From positions 1 through 5,190 of the forward strand of contig DAIDKG010000123.1 in the NCBI GenBank assembly GCA_027450125.1: a stretch of 5,190 nucleotides of DNA. The letters are read 5' to 3'. The notes under the pieces are model-generated. The model ran no database searches. It was not told the origin of the DNA and saw only the letters and a program-made list of their open reading frames with translations. Shown here in pieces: positions 1 to 4,908 of this stretch; within the stretch, counting starts at the first letter, position 1, and each line of letters opens with the position of its first letter. Source of the DNA: Bordetella sp. (GTDB taxonomy: Bacteria; Pseudomonadota; Gammaproteobacteria; Burkholderiales; Burkholderiaceae_B). The translations under genes were made by a program, and so were the position numbers.

Positions 1-28
1 ACCAAGGCAAGGCAACCAGGAGAAAGCC

Positions 29-277
29 ATGATGGGATTCAATCAGTCCGGCGGGTTCGGATACGGCATGATGGGCGGCGCCGGCATCCTGGTGCTGATC
101 GCGGGCCTGGCGGCCCTGATCGGCCTGCTGGCCCTGGTGTCACGCCGTCCGTCCCGGACGTCGTCGGCGCGGCGGGACCAGCGCAGGGCGGCGCTCGACA
201 TACTCGACGAGCGCTATGCGTGCGGCGAAATCGATGCGCGGGAATACAAGGCGCGACTGTCGGACCTGGAGCGCTGA
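29..277 (+). CDS. Small membrane protein with C-terminal SHOCT domain
   Basis: An 82-residue protein of unknown function. Residues 1-16 are rich in Gly and Met (FGYGMMGGAG), about 17-38 form one hydrophobic helix that should span the inner membrane, and an Arg/Ser-rich stretch (39-53) follows, consistent with a cytoplasmic C-terminal side. Residues 55-80 (ALDILDERYACGEIDAREY, then KARLSDL) match the SHOCT pattern: a short helical module with an L-x-x-R-Y-A-x-G-E-I-x-x-x-E-Y core, often at the C terminus of small bacterial membrane proteins and thought to mediate oligomerisation or interactions. An AGGAGA ribosome site (18-23), five bases before ATG 29, supports this start; the adjacent ATG at 32 would remove one residue. 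The gene starts almost at the window edge, so its upstream partner is unseen. It is separated from the next operon by about 200 bp and is probably not part of it. Confidence 0.85.
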   Translation: MMGFNQSGGFGYGMMGGAGILVLIAGLAALIGLLALVSRRPSRTSSARRDQRRAALDILDERYACGEIDAREYKARLSDLER

Positions 278-298
278 CCCGCCTGCAAGGTTGGCCGG

Positions 299-322
299 GC
301 GCCGTCCGGCGCGATGCGCGCC
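299..322 (+). terminator. GC-rich alternative hairpins downstream of the SHOCT gene, possible terminator
   Basis: Two hairpins share one arm. GCGCC (299-303) pairs with GGCGC (308-312) around a 4-base loop; alternatively GGCGCG (308-313) pairs with CGCGCC (317-322) around ATG. They begin about 20 bases after the SHOCT stop codon, where a terminator would be expected. No T-tract follows, so a classical intrinsic terminator is not supported. In such GC-rich DNA these stems may also be chance. Confidence 0.25.
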
Positions 323-392
323 GTGAATCTCGCATCGCCGTCGATGCCGCCGTGGCGCGCTTCGACCCGCCTCGGAAGGGGCCGGCCGCAAC

Positions 393-408
393 TGTCATCT
401 AGAAGACA
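393..408 (+). promoter_or_regulatory. Candidate Crp/Fnr-type operator upstream of the CoA-transferase operon
   Basis: The 16-bp sequence TGTCA-TCTAGA-AGACA is an inverted repeat in which seven of eight base pairs are symmetric; only the A397/A404 pair breaks it. The 5-6-5 layout is that of Crp/Fnr-family sites (compare TGTGA-N6-TCACA for CRP). Its centre, 400.5, lies 41.5 bases upstream of a start point near 442 predicted from the -10-like hexamer at 430-435, which is the class II activator position. A Crp/Fnr-family gene closes the downstream gene cluster and is the obvious candidate binder. The symmetry and spacing are seen directly; binding and its direction of effect are inferred. Confidence 0.5.
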
Positions 409-429
409 ACGCCCGGCCCGGCGTCCTCC

Positions 430-435
430 TAGACT
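430..435 (+). promoter_or_regulatory. Candidate -10 element of the CoA-transferase operon promoter
   Basis: TAGACT matches TATAAT at four of six positions and lies 44 bases before the CoA-transferase ATG. The expected -35 position with a 17-bp spacer (407-412, CAACGC) is a poor match to TTGACA and overlaps the edge of the 393-408 palindrome. A weak -35 covered by a regulator site is typical of activator-dependent promoters. The transcription start would fall near 441-442. It rests on a short match only. Confidence 0.35.
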
Positions 436-466
436 TGCGGGCATGGACACAATGCCGAACCCAGGC

Positions 467-473
467 AGGGAGA
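467..473 (+). promoter_or_regulatory. Ribosome binding site fixing the start of CoA-transferase subunit A
   Basis: AGGGAGA lies five bases before ATG 479. The open frame runs back to an ATG at 314 with further ATGs at 443 and 452, but none has a comparable site, and residues before 479 are Arg/Pro-rich and unlike the family. This selects 479. Confidence 0.7.
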
Positions 474-478
474 CGACG

Positions 479-1318
479 ATGCGGCCTGCCGCGCCTTATC
501 CGCACAAGGTCATGCCGATAGAGCAGGCCCTCGCGGCTCTGCGTCCGGGCATGCGCCTCATGCTGGGCGAGTTCGTGGGTGCGGGCGAGCCCGCACGGTC
601 GATCGAGGCGCTGCTGGCCAGCGGCATACGCGATCTCACGCTGATCGCCAACACGCCGGGCCTGCGCGGCGGCTTCCTGAAGGCCAGGCTCTTCGCCTCG
701 GGCCAGATTGCGGAATTCATCGGCACGCACATCGGCACCACCGATGAATCGACGCAAGCCTATCTGGGCGACGCGGTGCGCGTCGCCGAGTTCTTTCCCA
801 TGGGGACCTGGGCCGAGAAGGTGCGCGCGGGGGCCATGGGCCTGGGCGGCGTGCTCGTGCCCGTGGGCATCGGCATACTCGACCAGCCGGGCATGTTTCC
901 CGCGCGCGGTGCGCCCAAGGAAAAGCTCGGCCTGGACGGCCGCGAATTCTTCATCGAGCGCCCGCTTACCGCCGACGTGTCCATCATCAAGGGCTGGCGC
1001 GCCGACACCTTCGGCAATGTGGAGTTTCGCGGCACGGCATTGCAGAACCAGCGCGACCTGGCCATGGCCGGGCGCTACACCATTGCCGAAGTCAACGAGA
1101 TCGTCGAGGTCGGCGAAATCGCCCCGGAGCGAGTCGGTTGCCCCGGGGTATTCGTCGATGCCGTTGTGCAGGGCCTTTCCCTGGAAGCGCAGCACGCACT
1201 CTACAAGGCGCATTGGGTGAAGCTCGGCCGCCTGCCTCGGGATGTCCTGTCGAAGGATGGCCTGTCCCAGGACGGCCTGCACCAGGATGGCCTGCCCCAG
1301 GAACCCGCTGCGGCGTGA
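479..1318 (+). CDS. CoA-transferase subunit A (AtoD/ScoA-like, family I)
   Basis: A 279-residue alpha subunit of a two-subunit family I CoA-transferase, which moves CoA between an acyl-CoA and a free carboxylate (typically succinyl-CoA or acetyl-CoA to a 3-oxo acid) in the cytosol. It resembles AtoD: residues 42-58 (IEALLASGIRDLTLIAN), THIGT (83-87), the PMGTWAEKVRAGAMGLGG block (107-124) in place of the usual PQGTLAERIRAGGAG, then KGWRADTFGNVEFR (171-184) and VNEIVEVGEIAPERV (205-219). The CoA-loop signature normally reads GGF-x3-G-x-P, but here it is GEFVGAGEP (30-38), with Glu31 for the second Gly. The usual family end is near residue 232; here about 47 more residues follow, including four pentapeptide repeats (255-274). 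Subunit B begins 80 bases downstream. Substrate unknown: acetoacetate, 3-oxoadipate or another acid are all possible, and the altered signatures argue against a plain AtoD or PcaI. Confidence 0.9.
   Translation: MRPAAPYPHKVMPIEQALAALRPGMRLMLGEFVGAGEPARSIEALLASGIRDLTLIANTPGLRGGFLKARLFASGQIAEFIGTHIGTTDESTQAYLGDAVRVAEFFPMGTWAEKVRAGAMGLGGVLVPVGIGILDQPGMFPARGAPKEKLGLDGREFFIERPLTADVSIIKGWRADTFGNVEFRGTALQNQRDLAMAGRYTIAEVNEIVEVGEIAPERVGCPGVFVDAVVQGLSLEAQHALYKAHWVKLGRLPRDVLSKDGLSQDGLHQDGLPQEPAAA
1241..1300 (+). repeat. Four tandem 15-bp repeats inside the subunit A tail
   Basis: Units at 1241-1255, 1256-1270, 1271-1285 and 1286-1300 have the form GAYGKCCTGNNNNAG and encode DVLSK, DGLSQ, DGLHQ and DGLPQ. 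The last three are nearly identical (GAYGGCCTGNCCCAG apart from one unit with CAC), while the first is more diverged. The period is a multiple of three, so copy-number changes would keep the frame. The repeat lies just before the stop codon, beyond the conserved enzyme fold. Confidence 0.85.
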
Positions 1319-1387
1319 TGCGCCGTGCCTGGCCCAGGGCAAGGCGCGATCTCGCGCGCGAGCAGAAAGCAAAGCCGTGCAACGGCC

Positions 1388-1393
1388 AGGAGA
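1388..1393 (+). promoter_or_regulatory. Ribosome binding site fixing the start of CoA-transferase subunit B
   Basis: AGGAGA ends five bases before ATG 1399. An in-frame ATG at 1318 overlaps the subunit A stop (TGATG) and would add 27 basic residues, but it lacks an obvious ribosome site of its own and the added residues are outside the conserved family region. This favours 1399. Confidence 0.7.
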
Positions 1394-1398
1394 CCCGC

Positions 1399-2079
1399 AT
1401 GTCCAACGCCATCTACCCGCAAGACCCCAAGCAGCGCATCGCCGCGCGCTGTGCGCAGGAGCTGCGCGCCGGCGAGGTTGTCAATCTCGGCCTCGGCATC
1501 CCCACGCTGACAGCCAATTACCTCGAGCCCGGCGCGGGCGTCATTTTCCACACCGAGAATGGCGCATTCGGTTTCGGCGGACGGCCGCCCGCGCATGTCA
1601 TCGACAGCGACCTCACGAATGCGGGCTGCGAGCCGATCACCTTGCCGCCCGGGGCTGCGCTGATGGACCTGGCCACTTCGCTCGGCGCGATGCGCAACGG
1701 CTATATCGACGTGACCATACTGGGCGCGCTGCAGGTCGACGCCCAGGGCAACATCGCCAACTGGGCTTGCGAGCGGGAGGGCAAGTGGTGGCCCGGCATC
1801 GGCGGCGCGATGGACCTGTGCCACGGCACGAAGAAAGTCATCGCGGCGCTGGCCCACGTCGACAAGCATGGCCGCTCCAAGATCATGCCGCGTTGCACGC
1901 TGCCGCTCACGGGGCGCGGCTGCGTGAAGACGATCGTGACCGAGCACGCGGTTTTCGACGTGACCGGGTCGGGGCTCGTGCTGCGTGAAATTCTCTCCCA
2001 TGCGACACTGGCCGAGCTGCGCGCGATGACCGGCGCGCCGTTCGAGGTCGCGCCGGCACGGCCTGCGCCTGCCGCGTGA
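1399..2079 (+). CDS. CoA-transferase subunit B (AtoA/ScoB-like, family I)
   Basis: A 226-residue beta subunit carrying the catalytic glutamate that forms the enzyme-CoA thioester. It aligns from end to end with AtoA: KQRIAARCAQELRAGEVVNL (11-30), GLGIPT (31-36), the active-site block HTENGAFGFG (51-60) with Glu53, LPPGAA (about 83-88), GALQVDAQGNIANW (about 112-125), GIGGAMDL (about 134-141) and CTLPLTGRG (about 168-176), followed by the IVTEHAVFDV strand. The classical active-site signature is SENG followed by two aliphatic residues; here it is TENGAF, a Ser-to-Thr and aliphatic-to-Ala change. All blocks and the catalytic Glu are present, so it should be active. Length is normal for the family. 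With subunit A it makes one enzyme; the isomerase-like gene follows 43 bases later. The natural acyl acceptor cannot be told from sequence. Confidence 0.93.
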   Translation: MSNAIYPQDPKQRIAARCAQELRAGEVVNLGLGIPTLTANYLEPGAGVIFHTENGAFGFGGRPPAHVIDSDLTNAGCEPITLPPGAALMDLATSLGAMRNGYIDVTILGALQVDAQGNIANWACEREGKWWPGIGGAMDLCHGTKKVIAALAHVDKHGRSKIMPRCTLPLTGRGCVKTIVTEHAVFDVTGSGLVLREILSHATLAELRAMTGAPFEVAPARPAPAA

Positions 2080-2122
2080 AGCATCCCGTCAGCCCGCAGA
2101 ATCGACAAAAAGGACTCCTGCG

Positions 2123-2761
2123 ATGAGTGCGTCCAGAACCGCCGAATGGTTCTTCGATTTCGTCTCCCCCTTCGCGTATCTGCAACTCGAGCAATTCGAC
2201 AGCCTGCCGCCCACGCTCGAAGTGGTCCCGCGTCCGGTGGTGCTGGGCGCGATCCTGTCCCACCTGGGCCAGAAGGGGCCGGCCGAGATCGAGGCCAAGC
2301 GCGTGTTCACTTATCGGCACGTCCTGTTTCGCGCGCAGGCGCTGGGCATCGCGCTGCGCATGCCGCCCGCGCATCCGTTCAACCCGATCGGGCCTTTGCG
2401 TCTTGCCGTAGCCCTGGGCGGCTCGCTGGAGGTGGTGCGGCGGATTTTCCGCCACATATGGCGCGACGGAAACGACGTTGCCTCGCCCGAAGGCTTCGCC
2501 GCATTGTGCAAAGCGCTGGACTACGGCGCCGGCGCGGCGGACATCCAGGCGCAGCCGGTCAAGGACGCACTGCGCCGCCACACCGACCGGGCCATCGAGC
2601 TGGGCGTGTTCGGCGTGCCGACCTTCAATCTCGACGGCGAGCTCTTCTGGGGCGAGGATGCCACCGGACTCTTCCGGCATTGCCTGGAGTCGCCCGGCTG
2701 GCTCGAGGATCCCGAGGTGCGCCGGGTGAGCCGCCTGCCCGTGGGCGTGCGGCGTGCCTGA
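2123..2761 (+). CDS. 2-hydroxychromene-2-carboxylate isomerase-like protein (DsbA/kappa-GST fold)
   Basis: A 212-residue protein of the DsbA-like thioredoxin-fold group that contains NahD-type 2-hydroxychromene-2-carboxylate isomerase and kappa-class glutathione transferases. The N-terminal FFDFVSPFAYL (10-20) has Ser15 where the family's glutathione-activating Ser sits, with no CxxC, so it is not a disulfide oxidoreductase. A helical insert includes HPFNPIGPLRLAVA (84-97). The GVFGVPTF block (161-168) has the conserved cis-Pro, followed by LFWGEDATGLF (174-184), the typical C-terminal signature. NahD-type enzymes isomerise a naphthalene-pathway intermediate using glutathione, but many homologues lie outside naphthalene clusters and have unknown substrates. 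An AAGGA (2110-2114) eight bases upstream supports ATG 2123. It follows the CoA-transferase genes in one apparent operon and its stop abuts the regulator gene, suggesting a role in the same pathway. Confidence 0.88.
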   Translation: MSASRTAEWFFDFVSPFAYLQLEQFDSLPPTLEVVPRPVVLGAILSHLGQKGPAEIEAKRVFTYRHVLFRAQALGIALRMPPAHPFNPIGPLRLAVALGGSLEVVRRIFRHIWRDGNDVASPEGFAALCKALDYGAGAADIQAQPVKDALRRHTDRAIELGVFGVPTFNLDGELFWGEDATGLFRHCLESPGWLEDPEVRRVSRLPVGVRRA

Positions 2762-2765
2762 AAAA

Positions 2766-3491
2766 ATGCCTGGCGCTTGCGCGGTCCCTGGCGCCGAGCC
2801 CGACGCCTCGCGCGCCGGCGTGAGCCGCGCCCGCCTCGCGCATATCGCCGCCTGGTCGCTCGCGCTGCCCGAGGACGAGGCGGCGCGCGCCGCCGCCGGC
2901 ATCGTCGAGCGCACCTATCCGCGCGGCGCCTGCATCTGCCCCAGGAACACCGTGCTCGAAAGCTGGACGGGTGTCGTCACGGGGCTCATCAAGATCGGCA
3001 CCGTCTCGCGCGAAGGACGCAGCGTGACCTTCACGGGTGTGCCCGCGGGCGGCTGGTTCGGCGAAGGAACGGTGCTCAAGAACGAAGCGCGCCGCTACGA
3101 CATCGTCGCGCTGCGCAGCACGCGCATGGCGTTCATGGATCGCCCGACGTTCATGTGGCTGGCGGAAAACAGCGTCGCCTTCAACGGCTTTCTCGTGCGC
3201 CAGTTGAACGAGCGCCTCGGGCACTTCATGGCGCTGCTCGAATACGACCGCCTCCTGGACGCGACGCCCAGGCTCGCGCGCTGCATCGCCTCGCTCTTCA
3301 ATCCGGTGCTCTATCCCGGCGCGGGCGACTACCTGGAAATCAACCAGGAAGAACTGGGCCTGCTCTCGGGCATGACCCGCCAGGTGGCGAACCAGTCGTT
3401 GAAGGCCTTGCAGAAGGACGGCGTCGTGCGGCTCGAGTACGGCGGCATCACGGTGATCGACCTGGAGCGGCTGCGCAGCTACGGCAGCTGA
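2766..3491 (+). CDS. Crp/Fnr-family transcriptional regulator
   Basis: A 241-residue regulator (245 if the in-frame GTG at 2754, which overlaps the isomerase-like stop, is used). Neither start has a clear ribosome site, so translation is probably coupled to the upstream gene. Residues about 48-138 form the cyclic-nucleotide-binding-type beta barrel, but the phosphate-cassette region GWFGEGTVLKNEARRYD (96-112) differs from that of cAMP-binding CRP, so the effector is probably not cAMP. A long dimerisation helix follows. The winged helix-turn-helix spans about 193-218 (INQEELGLLSGMTRQVANQ), with Arg205, Gln206 and Gln210 at the positions of CRP Arg180, Glu181 and Arg185. The FNR N-terminal cysteine cluster is absent (only Cys5 near the N terminus); Cys56-x-Cys58 lies in the sensor domain. 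Its place at the end of the cluster suggests local, perhaps autoregulatory, control through 393-408. Confidence 0.9.
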   Translation: MPGACAVPGAEPDASRAGVSRARLAHIAAWSLALPEDEAARAAAGIVERTYPRGACICPRNTVLESWTGVVTGLIKIGTVSREGRSVTFTGVPAGGWFGEGTVLKNEARRYDIVALRSTRMAFMDRPTFMWLAENSVAFNGFLVRQLNERLGHFMALLEYDRLLDATPRLARCIASLFNPVLYPGAGDYLEINQEELGLLSGMTRQVANQSLKALQKDGVVRLEYGGITVIDLERLRSYGS

Positions 3492-3500
3492 GCAAGGCGC

Positions 3501-3526
3501 GAACCGCCGGCCGCGACGGGCGGCTC
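3501..3526. terminator. Weak hairpin in the convergent junction, possible terminator
   Basis: CCGCC (3504-3508) pairs with GGCGG (3519-3523) around a 10-base loop, and A3502-T3525 and G3501-C3526 extend it past one mismatch. It fills the 49-bp gap between the regulator stop and the convergent purU stop, where a bidirectional terminator would be expected. No T-tract is present on either strand, so the assignment rests mainly on position. Confidence 0.3.
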
Positions 3527-3540
3527 GGCGCCGCAGCGTT

Positions 3541-4395
3541 CTAGCGGAACACCACCGTCTTGCTGCCGTTGATCAGAATGCGGTGCTCGACATGCCAGCG
3601 CACGGCGCGCGACAGCACCAGCGACTCCACGTCGCTGCCCACCTGCGCAAGCGCCTGTGCCGTCATGCCGTGATCGACCCGCTCGATGTCCTGCTCGATG
3701 ATCGGGCCTTCATCCAGGTCGGCCGTGACATAGTGGGCCGTGGCGCCGATGATCTTCACGCCGCGCGCATGCGCCTGGTGGTAGGGACGGGCGCCCTTGA
3801 AGCTGGGCAGGAAGCTGTGGTGGATGTTGATGGCGCGGCCTTCCAGCGCGCGGCACATGGCGTCCGACAGGATCTGCATGTAGCGGGCCAGCACCACCAG
3901 GTCGATGCGCTCGCGCTCGACCAGCGCCAGCACCTGCTTCTCCTGTTCGGCCTTGGTGTCGGCGGTGACGGGCAGGTAGTGGAAGGGGATGCCGTAGGAT
4001 GCGGCCAGGCCCGCGTAGTCTTCGTGGTTGGAGACGATGGCGGCGATCTGGGCATGCAGCTGGCCGCTGCCCACGCGAAACAGCAGGTCGTTCAGGCAAT
4101 GGCCCTGCTTGCTCGCCATGATGAGCAGGCGCGGCTTGATGCGCGCATCGTGTATGTGCCAGTCCATGCCGTGGTCAGCGGCCAGGGCGCCGAACTTGTC
4201 GCGCAGGTCCTGCTGGGCCGCCGGCTCGGGCAGGTCGAAGTGCACGCGCAGGAAGAACCGGCCGGTTTCCTCGTCGCCGAACTGCTGCGAGTCCAGGATG
4301 TTGCAGCCCAGGTCGAACAGCAGGCCGCTCACGCGGTAGACGATGCCCGTGCGGTCGGGGCAGGATAGGGTCAGGATGAAGTCGTTGTGCTGCAT
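3541..4395 (-). CDS. purU: Formyltetrahydrofolate deformylase PurU
   Basis: A 284-residue cytosolic enzyme that hydrolyses 10-formyl-tetrahydrofolate to tetrahydrofolate and formate, balancing one-carbon pools and supplying formate for purine synthesis in bacteria that use PurT. The N-terminal ACT domain begins FILTLSCPDRTGIVYRVSG (6-24) and covers about 1-80; in E. coli PurU this domain senses methionine and glycine. The formyltransferase-fold domain carries the NIHHSFLPSFKGARPY block (190-205), with Asn190 and His192, and HYVTADLDEGPII (221-233), with Asp228. These match the Asn-His-Asp triad of glycinamide ribonucleotide transformylase. Length is close to E. coli PurU (280). ATG 4395 begins the ACT domain; the open frame extends much further upstream, but only through the flavin-reductase gene. 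That gene's stop lies five bases upstream, with at best a weak ribosome site between, so translation may be coupled. Confidence 0.96.
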   Translation of the reverse strand: MQHNDFILTLSCPDRTGIVYRVSGLLFDLGCNILDSQQFGDEETGRFFLRVHFDLPEPAAQQDLRDKFGALAADHGMDWHIHDARIKPRLLIMASKQGHCLNDLLFRVGSGQLHAQIAAIVSNHEDYAGLAASYGIPFHYLPVTADTKAEQEKQVLALVERERIDLVVLARYMQILSDAMCRALEGRAINIHHSFLPSFKGARPYHQAHARGVKIIGATAHYVTADLDEGPIIEQDIERVDHGMTAQALAQVGSDVESLVLSRAVRWHVEHRILINGSKTVVFR

Positions 4396-4400
4396 GGCGC

Positions 4401-4901
4401 TCAGGGTTGCTTGGGGGTGAGGTCGAAGCCGCCGGCATGAAAGACCAGCGGCGGGGCCTTGCTGTGGCCGCAGTGCTCGACCTCGCCCACCATGATGAGG
4501 TGGTCGCCTTCGGGATAGCGGCTGCGGTTGCGGCACTCGAACCAGGCGGCGCTTTCGTCTGCCAGCATGACCGTGCCGCCGGGCGCGCGGGCGAGTTCGA
4601 CGCCGGCAAAGCGCTGCGCAGGCTTGCCGGTGGCGAAGTGGCGCGCCAGCGCGATCTGCCGGGCCGACAGCACGTGGATCACATAGCGTTCGCACTGCTG
4701 CATGGCAGGCAGCGACGAGGCCGATTGCGACAGGCTCCAGAGCACCAGCGGCGGGTTCAGCGAGACCGAATTGAATGAGCTGACCGTCAGCCCCACCGGC
4801 GAGCCGTCGGCCGCCTCGGCCGTGACGACAGTGACGCCGGTGGCGAAACGCCCGAGGGTGGCGCGAAAATGCGCCGCGTCGAAACTGGGGGGAGCGGACA
4901 T
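4401..4901 (-). CDS. Flavin-reductase-like FMN-binding split-barrel protein
   Basis: A 166-residue flavin-reductase-domain protein. Family members such as HpaC and RutF bind FMN or FAD on a split barrel and use NAD(P)H to supply reduced flavin to partner monooxygenases. Visible marks are FRATLGRFATGVTVVT (12-27), GLTVSSFNSVSLNPPLV (37-53), which forms the flavin-phosphate region, and GDHLIMVGEVE (132-142) near the C terminus. Length is normal. The ATG at 4901 lies seven bases after the pdxH stop, with no strong ribosome site, implying coupled translation from pdxH. No monooxygenase partner is in the window, so its partner is unknown. Its neighbour PdxH has the same overall fold but a different family signature, so this is not a second PdxH. 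A role in FMN/B6 chemistry is possible but unproven. Confidence 0.88.
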   Translation of the reverse strand: MSAPPSFDAAHFRATLGRFATGVTVVTAEAADGSPVGLTVSSFNSVSLNPPLVLWSLSQSASSLPAMQQCERYVIHVLSARQIALARHFATGKPAQRFAGVELARAPGGTVMLADESAAWFECRNRSRYPEGDHLIMVGEVEHCGHSKAPPLVFHAGGFDLTPKQP

Positions 4902-4908
4902 GAGGCGG

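Noticed and set aside
314..478. N-terminal extension of CoA-transferase subunit A from ATG 314
   Set aside because: The added residues are Arg/Pro-rich and unlike the family, no ribosome site precedes them, and the stretch overlaps the candidate operator and promoter.
1241..1300. Short tandem repeats considered as a CRISPR-like array
   Set aside because: Units are contiguous 15-mers without spacers and lie in frame within a gene.
395..1372. 325-codon minus-strand open frame opposite CoA-transferase subunit A
   Set aside because: It is the antisense shadow of a clearly conserved gene in GC-rich DNA, and its translation shows no recognisable domain.
1597..1607. TGTCATCGACA inside subunit B as an operator
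   Set aside because: The half-sites are one base apart and the sequence is explained by conserved coding (Val-Ile-Asp-Ser).
1201..2001. 266-codon minus-strand open frame opposite subunit B
   Set aside because: Antisense shadow; the plus strand matches AtoA across its length.
2087..2107. CGTCA ... CGACA half-sites before the isomerase-like gene as a second regulator site
   Set aside because: The half-sites are 11 bases apart instead of 6, so the Crp/Fnr dimer geometry does not fit.
1907..2914. 335-codon minus-strand open frame opposite the isomerase-like and regulator genes
   Set aside because: It spans three real genes on the other strand and has low-complexity Arg/Ala composition with no family match.
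3583..4368. 261-codon plus-strand open frame opposite purU
   Set aside because: PurU is certain on the minus strand from its ACT domain and formyltransferase motifs; the plus-strand frame is repetitive Val/Ala/Gln/Gly shadow.
4396..4695. N-terminal extension of PurU through the same open frame
   Set aside because: It would overlap the flavin-reductase gene in another frame; the ACT domain begins exactly at ATG 4395.
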